This document shows positions 45,060 to 53,577 of a DNA stretch of 64,000 nucleotides, one piece after another. The stretch comes from UBA2210 sp036825195 (lineage in GTDB: Bacteria > Desulfobacterota > Syntrophia > Syntrophales > UBA2210): positions 1 to 64,000 of the forward strand of contig DAISYQ010000012.1 of NCBI GenBank assembly GCA_036825195.1, read 5' to 3'. Numbering within the stretch: position 1 is the stretch's first letter; each line of letters begins with the position of its first letter. The notes beneath the pieces are model-generated. The model had not been told where the DNA came from. It made no database searches and saw only the letters and a list, made by a program, of their open reading frames with translations. A program made the translations under genes and the position numbers.

Positions 45060-45623
45060 TTATTCTTTGACGCGGGTAAGGTACTCGCCGGTACGCGTGT
45101 CGATTCTGATCTTTTCGCCTTCTTCGATGAAGGGTGGTACCAGAAGGCTGTAGCCTGTTTCGACTTCGATCGGTTTTGTCCTTCCCGTAACCGAGTCCCC
45201 CTTTGCCCAGGGTTCCGCTTTGGTGACGGTGAGGTCAACGAAATTGGGGAGAGTTACGCCGAGTGGCTTATCTCCGAAAAAGAGGATTTCCACGTCCAGA
45301 TTGTCGAGCAGGAAGTTTTTTGCGTCCCCCAGCTGATCTTCTGTCAGGAAAACCTGTTCGTATGTCTCCGTGTCCATGAAACAGTATTTCCCGCCTTCTT
45401 CGTAAAGGTACTGCATCTTTTTTTCCTGCAGATTGGCGGGTTCGAAGGTATCCACGGAACGGTAGGTGCGTTCAAACTGGTTTCCGTTGATCATGTTTCT
45501 GAGTTTACATCGATAAAGAGATTGTCCCTTGCCGGGTTTTGAAAACTCAAAATCAACTATTACATATGGATCACCATCGATCTGTATCTTCAGGTTTTTT
45601 CTCAAGTCGCTTGCATTATACAT
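45060..45623 (-). CDS. efp: Elongation factor P
   Basis: EF-P rescues ribosomes stalled at consecutive prolines. The 187-residue protein has the three beta-barrel domains, with the modified loop SKPGKGQ placing the target lysine at position 32, and the C-terminal EEGEKIRIDTRTGEYLTRV signature. Lys in PGKG together with the presence of epmA in this window predicts beta-lysylation. CAAAGGAG lies upstream of the ATG. Confidence 0.97.
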   Translation of the reverse strand: MYNASDLRKNLKIQIDGDPYVIVDFEFSKPGKGQSLYRCKLRNMINGNQFERTYRSVDTFEPANLQEKKMQYLYEEGGKYCFMDTETYEQVFLTEDQLGDAKNFLLDNLDVEILFFGDKPLGVTLPNFVDLTVTKAEPWAKGDSVTGRTKPIEVETGYSLLVPPFIEEGEKIRIDTRTGEYLTRVKE

Positions 45624-45664
45624 GGCCTGCTCCTTTGTTTTTTAAGGAATTCAATAAATCCGTA

Positions 45665-45693
45665 CTTCTATTCTATTTGGTGGGATATGTCAA
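45665..45693 (-). promoter_or_regulatory. Promoter of efp
   Basis: On the minus strand TTGACA (45693-45688) and TAGAAG (45670-45665) lie 17 bases apart, about 42 bases before the efp start codon. This suggests efp is transcribed separately from gspE upstream. Confidence 0.55.
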
Positions 45694-45732
45694 AAAAATG
45701 TTGGAGTCTTCCGGTGAGGGGATAAAGACGGG

Positions 45733-47418
45733 TTACATCCTGGTGACTCTGAACACCTCTTCGATGGTGGTGATCCCTTCCAGTACCTTCCGCGAGCCGT
45801 CGTGGAGCATGGTGGTCATACCGGATTTGATCGCTTCTCGGAGGATCTGGTTCGAGTCGGATGTCTTCAGTATTAGTTTCTTCAAGTGATCGTCGAGGAC
45901 CATCATTTCAAAGATGGCGGTTCTTCCCTTGTACCCCGTATTCATGCAGGCGGGACAGCCCTTCTTCCGGTAGATGGTGTGGTCTTGCAGCAGACCCTTG
46001 TCGATGCCTATCCTCATCAGGGATTTGTCGTCCGGTGCATAGGCTTCCCTGCATTGAGGGCAGAGCACCCTGACGAGCCGCTGGGCGATGATCGCGATGA
46101 CGGACGATGACACCAGGAACGGTTCCACGTCCATGTCCGTCATGCGTGTTATCGCACTGGCCGCGTCGTTGGTGTGGAGTGTGGAAAAGACCAGATGTCC
46201 GGTGAGGGAGGATTGAATGGCAATCTCCGAGGTCTCCTTGTCCCGGATTTCTCCGACCAGTATCACGTCCGGGTCCTGTCTCACGATGGATCTCAGACCC
46301 TTTGCGAAGGTAAGATCGATCTTGGGGTTGACCTGTATCTGGCCGATCCCCTCTATCTGATATTCTATGGGGTCCTCGATGGTGATGATGTTGATCTCAG
46401 GGCTGTTGATGGTGGAGAGGGCCGCGTAGAGGGTCGTGGTCTTTCCGCTCCCCGTCGGACCCGTTACCAGAATGATGCCATAGGGAGATTTGATCAGTTC
46501 GTTGAAGGTGGCTAACTGATCGTCGTGCATTCCCAGGTCGGACAGCTTCAGAATGGTGCCGGTCTTGTCGAGGAGCCGGAGGACGGCCCGTTCACCAAAG
46601 GCGGTTGGGATGACGGATACCCGTATGTCGATGGCCTTGTCGCCGATCTTGATGTCTATCCTCCCGTCCTGGGGCAGCCTCTTTTCCGCGATATTGAGCT
46701 TTGCCATGACCTTCACCCTTGAAATCAGTGAAGATTGGATCCTCTTCGGGAGTTTGAGAATGTTGTACAGGACGCCGTCTATCCGGTATCTGATAACGAG
46801 CGAGTTCTGATAGGGCTCTATGTGGATGTCGCTGGCCCTGTCTTTGACGGCGCGCGAGAGGGTAAGGTTCACCAGCCGTATGATCGGCGCGTCGCTGGTA
46901 TCGTCAAGCAGGTCGGCTGTCTCTTCTATCTCGGAGATGATGCTGTCCGGCGATTCCTCCTCGTTCATATCCTGGATGAACTCTTCGGCCGAATCCCCTC
47001 CCTGATCGTATGCGAAATTTATGGCCGAGAGAATGGCGGTCTGTGTGGAAAGGACGATGCGGGCATCTTTCCAATCCAGTATATGAAGAATATCGTCGAC
47101 CGACTGAAATTTGGATGGGTCGTTCACCGCCACAAAGGTTCCGTCCGGTGTTTCAAGCGGTACCATCTTCTGCCGTCGCAGGTACTGGATGGAGAGGGAT
47201 TTCGTGAAGCCCACGCCGAGATTTTCGGAGGGGAGATTGGGCCAGAAGGGTATCCCGAGCCGAGCTCCCATTGCCTCCAGGAGAGCGGTTTCGCTGACGT
47301 CCTTCCTCTGGATCAGCCTGTCGATAAGCGTCTCGCCCGCGGCGACGGGCAGCCGTAACACATCTGCTATAATCTCTTCGGAAAGACCATATGCCGCAAG
47401 CTGAGATTCCCTGTTCAT
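45733..47418 (-). CDS. gspE: T2SS assembly ATPase GspE
   Basis: GspE is the cytoplasmic hexameric ATPase that drives pseudopilus assembly. The 561-residue protein has the N1 domain that binds GspL, Walker A GPTGSGKTT near residue 317, the Asp box, Walker B DVILVGEIRD, the His box (LTGHLVFSTLHTND), and two CxxC pairs (CPQC near 446, CPAC near 484) that bind zinc. Length is normal. It is the last gsp gene of the operon, 75 bases after gspD. Confidence 0.95.
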   Translation of the reverse strand: MNRESQLAAYGLSEEIIADVLRLPVAAGETLIDRLIQRKDVSETALLEAMGARLGIPFWPNLPSENLGVGFTKSLSIQYLRRQKMVPLETPDGTFVAVNDPSKFQSVDDILHILDWKDARIVLSTQTAILSAINFAYDQGGDSAEEFIQDMNEEESPDSIISEIEETADLLDDTSDAPIIRLVNLTLSRAVKDRASDIHIEPYQNSLVIRYRIDGVLYNILKLPKRIQSSLISRVKVMAKLNIAEKRLPQDGRIDIKIGDKAIDIRVSVIPTAFGERAVLRLLDKTGTILKLSDLGMHDDQLATFNELIKSPYGIILVTGPTGSGKTTTLYAALSTINSPEINIITIEDPIEYQIEGIGQIQVNPKIDLTFAKGLRSIVRQDPDVILVGEIRDKETSEIAIQSSLTGHLVFSTLHTNDAASAITRMTDMDVEPFLVSSSVIAIIAQRLVRVLCPQCREAYAPDDKSLMRIGIDKGLLQDHTIYRKKGCPACMNTGYKGRTAIFEMMVLDDHLKKLILKTSDSNQILREAIKSGMTTMLHDGSRKVLEGITTIEEVFRVTRM

Positions 47419-47493
47419 GGCCGGTATCCTGAGATTTCCCGAAACATGATCGGGATCGGGGAAATAACATTTTTTGTTGTCATATCACTTCCC

Positions 47494-49536
47494 CTATGGC
47501 TTGCGTTTTTTCTCGTACGTCTTGATCACGCCCTCTTCGACCTTTTTGATCTGTTCCTGTTTTTCTTCGTATATCTCGCTGGCCTCTCTCGGATTTTCTA
47601 CGATATGGGGGGTAATGAATATGAAGAGATTTCGCGTCTCATGGGATACGCTCTCATATTTGAAAAGCCAGCCGAGGAAGGGGATATTCCCGAGGCAGGG
47701 GACCTTGTAGGCCGTATTGGTCACGTCGTCTCCTATGAGACCGCCAATGACGATGGAGTTCTTGTCCTGTATCGTCACGACCGTTTTGGCAGTGCGTTTC
47801 AGCGTGGTAGGTCTCACCGTCTGCTGGCCCGCTTCCGTGACGAGTTTCGTAACTTCCTGATAAATGTTGAGTCTGACGAAGCGGCCCTGGCTGATCTGAG
47901 GGGTGATTCTCAGGGTGACCCCCACGTCCTTGTATTCATAGCTGCTGTAATCGATATCGCTGGAGGATGTTTCCGCCCGTGTCTGATAGGGAACATTTTC
48001 CCCCACATATATTTCGGCCTCTTCGTTGTCCAGGGTGAGTATCTGGGGCGTGGAGAGGATATGGACATCTTCATCTTTCTGATAGGCCTGCAGGATCGCA
48101 CCCAGGTTGGGGAACGCGATGCCGCCGATGTTGATCGTCTCGCTGAATACGCCCAGCGAGAGTCCCTCCGGGAAGGTTGTTATTCCTGTGGTGGCATTAA
48201 CCGTCGGCATGATATCCTTTCCCCGGAACCCGCCTCCGTAATATTTATTGCTGCCGAATTCCTCCCCAGCCATCCATTCCACGCCGAGATTGAAGCCCTT
48301 GTCCACGTTGACTTCCATAATGAGCGCTTCGATATAGACCATGGGGCGGGGGATATCGAGTTTCTTGATCACCCCCTCAAGGATAGCGTAGTCATCCCGT
48401 TCCGCCGTGATGATCAGCGTGTTGGTTGCTTTGTCCGGGATGATATGTATGTCTTTCGACAGGAGCGGTGATTTGCCCTTTTGGGTGGTTTTGGTGTCTT
48501 GTTGTTGAGAGGGAAGGTTCATCAGAACAGCTGCAAGCTCTTCGGCATCGGCGTTCTCGAGGCGATAGACGTGCAGTCCTTCTTCTCCCTTGGGCACATC
48601 CTTGTCCAGAAGCTCCAGGAGCTGTCTGATGCGTGATGTGTCATTGTCGCTGGCCAGAGTTATGATGGTGTTGGTGCGTTTGTCGGCCACAATCTTGATG
48701 GTGGAAGTGGGCGTTCCTTTCTTTTGCCTGGTCTCCTGCTCGAATATTTGCGTCAGCGATTGGGCAATCTCCGTGGAAGACGCGCGTTCCAGTGGTATAA
48801 CCGAGATCTGTTCTTCTATCCCCTCGGCGTCCAGGGCTTCTATGATCGTGATGAGCCTTTTGATGTTGGAGAGCAGATCCGTAACGACAAGCATACCCGT
48901 GGGGGGGTATGACAGCATGACGCTTGACTTTGATATCAGGGGGGCGAGCACCTTTTTCATCTCATCGGGATTGGCGTAATTCAGGGATATGATCTGGGTC
49001 ACGATCCTGTCTTCGGGGGTTATTGCCCCGTCTTTGAGGCGCGTTTCCATATTCCTGGTCGCCGCGTCTCTGGAAGGCACGATCTTGATGATATTGTCCG
49101 ACGAAACAGTACTGTACCCGTGCACATCAAGTACCGATTCGAATACCTTGTAGGCCTCCGGGATCGAAATTTTCTTCGGGGAGATAATGGTGACCGTTCC
49201 CTTGACTTCCCGGTCGATTACAAAATTGGTGCCGGTCAATTCGCTGATGAACTTGATGAAAACCCGTATGTCCACATTGTCGAAATCTATGGTGACAAAC
49301 TTGGATGAGTCATCCTGTTCTTGTGGTTTCGCGAGGGTTTCTTTCTTTGCAACCTCTCCATTGGGCGGAGCTTTGATGGAGGGTTTCTCTGCGGGAGTCG
49401 TTTTGGTGCCGGATGTGGTGACAAGTTTTTCCTCGCCTGTCACTTTTGCTCCCATAATGATCCCGGGTGCCGTGAATGACACGAGGCACAGAATAATGAC
49501 GGATACCGATATGTATGTAATTATTGATCGTTTCAT
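47494..49536 (-). CDS. gspD: T2SS secretin GspD
   Basis: GspD forms the outer-membrane channel. The 680-residue protein (start MKRSIITYISVS, signal peptide) has the N0 domain (FVTIDFDNVDIRVFIKFISE), three NolW-like repeats N1-N3 and a secretin domain with VPCLGNIPFLGWLF near residue 607. The ATG at 49536 is preferred over 49638 because it begins the signal peptide and avoids overlap with the upstream gene. The last residues are charged and helical, perhaps an S-domain for pilotin. Confidence 0.94.
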   Translation of the reverse strand: MKRSIITYISVSVIILCLVSFTAPGIIMGAKVTGEEKLVTTSGTKTTPAEKPSIKAPPNGEVAKKETLAKPQEQDDSSKFVTIDFDNVDIRVFIKFISELTGTNFVIDREVKGTVTIISPKKISIPEAYKVFESVLDVHGYSTVSSDNIIKIVPSRDAATRNMETRLKDGAITPEDRIVTQIISLNYANPDEMKKVLAPLISKSSVMLSYPPTGMLVVTDLLSNIKRLITIIEALDAEGIEEQISVIPLERASSTEIAQSLTQIFEQETRQKKGTPTSTIKIVADKRTNTIITLASDNDTSRIRQLLELLDKDVPKGEEGLHVYRLENADAEELAAVLMNLPSQQQDTKTTQKGKSPLLSKDIHIIPDKATNTLIITAERDDYAILEGVIKKLDIPRPMVYIEALIMEVNVDKGFNLGVEWMAGEEFGSNKYYGGGFRGKDIMPTVNATTGITTFPEGLSLGVFSETINIGGIAFPNLGAILQAYQKDEDVHILSTPQILTLDNEEAEIYVGENVPYQTRAETSSSDIDYSSYEYKDVGVTLRITPQISQGRFVRLNIYQEVTKLVTEAGQQTVRPTTLKRTAKTVVTIQDKNSIVIGGLIGDDVTNTAYKVPCLGNIPFLGWLFKYESVSHETRNLFIFITPHIVENPREASEIYEEKQEQIKKVEEGVIKTYEKKRKP

Positions 49537-49579
49537 CTCTGAACTGTCTCGTTTTCTGTAATTACTGCCTTCATCGTTG

Positions 49580-50347
49580 TCATTCAAATATGGTTTTAAA
49601 CTCCTCCGTTTCGCGAACATTTTCCAGATCTTTATCATCTTTTACCCATTTTCTCACGTCATTATTTAGGCGCACGGCACGCTCCAGATACTCGAGGGAA
49701 CGGGAGATATCCCCCTCCTGAGAATAGAGACACGCCAGATTATAGAAGGGGTTGACATAGTCGTCCTTCAGCTCGATTGCCTTCCGGAACATCGCCTCGG
49801 CATTCTTGATTTGCCCCTGGCTCATATAGATAACCCCGAGATTATTCAGAGAGAATACGTGTCCCGGATCGATATGCAGGAGGTTTTCGTATGTCTTACC
49901 GGCCATATCCAGGTTGCCTTTCCGCTGGTAGTTCAGGGCCGCTCGGTACAGGGTTTCCACGCGGACTGTCATGTCGGTGGATTTTTTCACGCCACCCGTA
50001 TTCTCAGCCGTGGGGGGCGGGGGCATTGCCTGCTTGCCGGTTTCGGGACGCGAAACAGGTTTCGGGTTTGTGGCGATGACCGATTTCTGTTGTGGTGCCG
50101 GTACCTTTTCAACCACAGCTTCGCTACGTGGAACCGGACGGTCCTTCCCGTCCGGTGACCTGCCTCCGAACAGGAAAAAGACGACGAGGGCGAGTATTAT
50201 CAATGCCACAACTACACCGATTGTCCATAAGGCCCGGGGGCGTTTATAACCGGTATAAGCTGCCGCCGGTGTCACACGGCTATAGCGTTGGTACAGGCTG
50301 TCTTTTTCTTTTTGAGCCTTTTTAAGGGCGTTTTCTATATGACTCAT
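49580..50347 (-). CDS. TPR membrane protein of the T2SS locus (GspB-like role)
   Basis: The 255-residue protein has a cytoplasmic N terminus, one membrane helix (about residues 41-63), a proline- and lysine-rich linker, and a C-terminal periplasmic domain with about three TPR repeats (GNLDMAGKTYENLLHIDPGH, GVIYMSQGQIKNAEAMFRKA, ACLYSQEGDISRSLEYLERA). It directly follows the gspA-type ATPase gene, the place GspB takes in GspAB systems that help insert the secretin. I infer a similar role. It has no recognisable GspB peptidoglycan-binding domain. Confidence 0.75.
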   Translation of the reverse strand: MSHIENALKKAQKEKDSLYQRYSRVTPAAAYTGYKRPRALWTIGVVVALIILALVVFFLFGGRSPDGKDRPVPRSEAVVEKVPAPQQKSVIATNPKPVSRPETGKQAMPPPPTAENTGGVKKSTDMTVRVETLYRAALNYQRKGNLDMAGKTYENLLHIDPGHVFSLNNLGVIYMSQGQIKNAEAMFRKAIELKDDYVNPFYNLACLYSQEGDISRSLEYLERAVRLNNDVRKWVKDDKDLENVRETEEFKTIFE

Positions 50348-51310
50348 CTATTTCACTGAAAAAATCGTGTTCGAAAAAAAATGAAAAACCGTCTCTCTGT
50401 TAACCGTCACAACGACCAGGAAAAGGATGATAATCAGTACAGCGAAGATCAGCAGTTGTCTCTTTCTTGTCCTTGTGTTTACCCTATCCGTCAGGTACCC
50501 GCTGCCGATATCGGAAGCGGCCTCCCTGATGAGATTTCTGCTGATGACGTTTGAATCCCTGGTGTACGCAATGAGCAGGGCCCTGTCACAGATGACATTG
50601 ATGCGCCTGGGGATGCCCCTGGAATAATGGTGAATCGTTCTGAAGGCCTGGCTGGAAAACAGGGGGCCTCCGTTGTTGCCCCCGCTTACGGAGAGTCTGT
50701 GTCGTATGTAGTCCTCTTCCTGGGCGCGGTTGAAGGGAAGCAGGGCATACCGGACCGAAATCCTTTCGTTCAGCTGTTTCAGAGATGGAGATATGAGAAG
50801 TTCCTCCAGTTCCGGCTGCCCGATGAGCACTATCTGCAGCAGCTTTTCCCGTTCGGTCTCGAGGTTGGACAGCATCCGGATCTGCTCCAGCACCCCACGG
50901 GAGAGGTTTTGAGCCTCGTCGATCAGTAAGACCGCGTTTCTCCCCGCGGAGAAGTTCTTCAGCAGGAATGTGTTTAGTGCGTCGATATACCGCTTTTTGG
51001 TCTTTCTCCCCCGTCCCGATTTGACTCCGAATTCCTGATTGATCGTCGCCAGAAGTTCCATTTCCGAGAGCGAGGGGTTGAATATGAGGGCGCTGTCAAC
51101 CGATTCGTCGAGGATGGAAAGCAGGTGTCTGCAGATGGTGGTCTTTCCCGTCCCGATCCCCCCCGTAACGACGATGAATCCTTTTTTCTCATTGATGCCG
51201 TAGATCAGGTGGTTTAACGCCTCGCTGTGTTGCGGACTGAGGTACAGGTACCGGGTATCCGGTGTCATATTGAATGGATTTTCTTGTAAGCCGAAATATG
51301 ATGTGTACAT
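50348..51310 (-). CDS. gspA: ExeA/GspA-type AAA ATPase
   Basis: The 320-residue protein begins with the ExeA family block YFGLQENPFNMTPDTRYLYL, and has Walker A GGIGTGKTTICRHLL, Walker B NAVLLIDEAQNL, and a membrane helix near the C terminus (LLIFAVLIIILFLVVVTV, about residues 287-306). In Aeromonas, ExeA with ExeB helps the secretin assemble through the peptidoglycan. The peptidoglycan-binding domain of the Aeromonas protein is missing; the protein ends soon after the helix. Confidence 0.88.
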   Translation of the reverse strand: MYTSYFGLQENPFNMTPDTRYLYLSPQHSEALNHLIYGINEKKGFIVVTGGIGTGKTTICRHLLSILDESVDSALIFNPSLSEMELLATINQEFGVKSGRGRKTKKRYIDALNTFLLKNFSAGRNAVLLIDEAQNLSRGVLEQIRMLSNLETEREKLLQIVLIGQPELEELLISPSLKQLNERISVRYALLPFNRAQEEDYIRHRLSVSGGNNGGPLFSSQAFRTIHHYSRGIPRRINVICDRALLIAYTRDSNVISRNLIREAASDIGSGYLTDRVNTRTRKRQLLIFAVLIIILFLVVVTVNRETVFHFFSNTIFSVK

Positions 51311-51359
51311 GGTACAATGAAAGACCCTGTGCCCTTCGGATCCTTATCTCCTCCTGGTG

Positions 51360-52196
51360 CTATTCAAAGACATATTCCAGATCCTGTTTCATTCCCCTTC
51401 GTTCGATGTTAAGGCTTACGGAGGAACCGGATTTCAGCCCGTTGTACAGCTCCATCATCTCCTCGGGGCTCTTGATGGGTTGATCGTTGACGTTCTGTAT
51501 GACGTCCCCGTTCTGCATGCCCATCTTCTCGAAGATGCTCCCCTTCTTTATCCTGCTTATGATGAAGCCGTTCGATTTTCCGCCTGAAAAGTACGGTCGT
51601 ATCCTGGCTTGTGTAAGAATCTTACTGATATCCTGCAGGGCTTCATCTATCTCGTCCTTTCTCACGGTGATGGAACTCTTGTTTTCCGGTGCTGTCCGTT
51701 TGGTTATTCCCGTTTCTTTGTCGGGTTTTGCTTCCATAATCAGTATCTCGTCTCTGCCATCCACACGCAGGACAACCATGCCGCGCATGATCTTCACGAT
51801 CGTGGCGGAGGCGACGGTATCGCCCGTCCTGAAGAGTCCCTGCTCTTTCTTGTCCCTTTCCTCGATAACCGCATAGTCGAAATCCTTATCGCCTGCCACC
51901 GTTCCGAGGAGAGCCAGATTGAGTGTGGTGGGTTTCAGGTCTTCTATGTCGATTTGCCCTTTCGGGATGACTTTGCCGGTCGTGCCGAAGATATTCCTCT
52001 CTGCAATCGAGCCGTAGTAATTGAGGGGCAGTTTCTTGGTGGTCTTGTGAGAAAGGGTTTTCTCTACCGGTATCCCGCTCGCACGGATTCTGACGAGATG
52101 GGCGGACATGGCTCGATAGAATATGTCGACGGACAGGTATGCCAGGATGGTTATTGCCAGCAGAATAGTGAGTGTTCGATAGGTGGTTTTCATCAT
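51360..52196 (-). CDS. gspC: T2SS inner-membrane protein GspC
   Basis: GspC links the inner-membrane platform to the secretin. The 278-residue protein has an N-terminal membrane helix (LTILLAITILAYLSVDIFY), an HR domain with the YGSIAERNIFG and LLGTVAGDKDFDYAVIEE signatures, and a C-terminal PDZ domain (GFIISRIKKGSIFEKMGMQN, then DVIQNVNDQPI). Order and length are typical. It lies between gspN and the gspA-like gene. Confidence 0.93.
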   Translation of the reverse strand: MMKTTYRTLTILLAITILAYLSVDIFYRAMSAHLVRIRASGIPVEKTLSHKTTKKLPLNYYGSIAERNIFGTTGKVIPKGQIDIEDLKPTTLNLALLGTVAGDKDFDYAVIEERDKKEQGLFRTGDTVASATIVKIMRGMVVLRVDGRDEILIMEAKPDKETGITKRTAPENKSSITVRKDEIDEALQDISKILTQARIRPYFSGGKSNGFIISRIKKGSIFEKMGMQNGDVIQNVNDQPIKSPEEMMELYNGLKSGSSVSLNIERRGMKQDLEYVFE

Positions 52197-52198
52197 TC

Positions 52199-53017
52199 CT
52201 ACCTGATCTTGTGTCTCGGATTGGCAAGGGTTCCGCTCAGCACAACGGAAATATTCTTGTTAAAGGCGGGCACGTTTGCACGGCCTTTTATCGCTATCCT
52301 GCTGTTGAGAATATTATTGTTGAGCGCTATGTTTCCGTTAAAGGACCCATTCAACTGCTCTCCCGATATGTCTGCCTCATCTATCGTGAGAACTCGATCT
52401 TTCAGGGCGATATTGGTTTCAATGACGTCAAAATTCAGTTTGCCGAGTCCCAACAAGGCTTTGAGCAGTTCCAGTTCTCCATTGCGGAGTTTTAAGTCGG
52501 CGGTTCCCTTTCCGTTGATCATGTCCCCTGTCTTGCCGCTGAATTCCACAGAGCCGGTAAGTCTCCCGGTTATATGACGGTTCAGGGCGGTCTTCAGATA
52601 GGAACATTGCCCTATAGCGATGTTGTTCAGTCTGATCTGTGACTGTACCGGTCCACTGGTTGAAAAGCGATCTGCGAAGAGAATATCGGCAAGCACATCA
52701 CCACCATAGGCATGTGCCTGCAAAGACACGGAGATGTTCCCCTGCAGGAGTTTGCCGAACAGCAACCGTGCCTTCACGTGATCTATCTTAACGTTTGTTC
52801 CGGGATCGTCCTTGCGGCCGAATACCAGGTTATCTCCCGTCATGGCCAGTGGGAAGGCAAGCGAGGCGGAATCCAATGACACGGATATATCGGGATTGTT
52901 CTTCGAGACGGCCGACTCGATGAACGTTCGTACACAGGTATCGGGAAAACAGCAGTACAGAAAGACTACCGTTATCAGAATGGCGTATAGTATATATCCC
53001 GCAACTTTCTTTTTCAT
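52199..53017 (-). CDS. gspN: T2SS protein GspN
   Basis: The 272-residue protein has one N-terminal membrane helix (YILYAILITVVFLYCCF) and a long beta-repeat periplasmic domain (RLTGSVEFSGKTGDMINGKG, then ADISGEQLNGSFNGNI) as in GspN and AsmA-like proteins. GspN is an accessory T2SS component present in only some systems. It sits between gspM and gspC. Confidence 0.85.
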   Translation of the reverse strand: MKKKVAGYILYAILITVVFLYCCFPDTCVRTFIESAVSKNNPDISVSLDSASLAFPLAMTGDNLVFGRKDDPGTNVKIDHVKARLLFGKLLQGNISVSLQAHAYGGDVLADILFADRFSTSGPVQSQIRLNNIAIGQCSYLKTALNRHITGRLTGSVEFSGKTGDMINGKGTADLKLRNGELELLKALLGLGKLNFDVIETNIALKDRVLTIDEADISGEQLNGSFNGNIALNNNILNSRIAIKGRANVPAFNKNISVVLSGTLANPRHKIR

Positions 53018-53037
53018 GGCCTCACATCGTCCGCTCG

Positions 53038-53577
53038 CTATAGGTATGTCATCAGGTGAATCAGTACGGTCAGGTATTCAGGGCTGTTCTTGCTCTGCTT
53101 GACCGATATTCTTTTTACCCGTACCAGGTTTTCCGGTGATTCAACGAGATACAGGTATTCGACGAGCTGTTGCAGCGTTATGTTTTCGAGGTTCATCTCT
53201 ACGGATGATTCCTTGTAGGGATCGGCTTCTGTAGAGATGGAAGGCTTCATATATTTTATGTTTGCTTTAATAGCCGCTTTTCCCGCCTGTTCTTCGAGGA
53301 AAGAGAAAAGGGTAAATCCTTTCGGTCTCCGGGCGAGGGTGACACCGATATCGCCGGAATCGGCGCTCAGGGTACGGTATTCCGAACTGAGGGCGACGAT
53401 TTCCTCCAGTGCCTTTTCGTTGACCTTTATGGAGTGTCTGACTCTTTCCCGCGCGTCCACAAAGGGGAGGATGACAAACTGGCCGACAAGAAATACAATT
53501 ACAAGGAACGCCCCCAGGGAAACATAGAGCTTCTCTCTCTTTGTCAGTTTTGGTTTCACCAAAAAATTCATCGTCAT
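53038..53577 (-). CDS. gspM: T2SS protein GspM (PilO-like)
   Basis: The 179-residue protein has a short cytoplasmic start (KPKLTKREKLYVSLGAFL), a membrane helix (about residues 20-40), a coiled coil (VNEKALEEIVALSSEYRTL) and a ferredoxin-like periplasmic domain. It partners GspL in the inner-membrane platform. Its ATG overlaps the gspL stop codon (TGATG). Confidence 0.87.
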   Translation of the reverse strand: MTMNFLVKPKLTKREKLYVSLGAFLVIVFLVGQFVILPFVDARERVRHSIKVNEKALEEIVALSSEYRTLSADSGDIGVTLARRPKGFTLFSFLEEQAGKAAIKANIKYMKPSISTEADPYKESSVEMNLENITLQQLVEYLYLVESPENLVRVKRISVKQSKNSPEYLTVLIHLMTYL

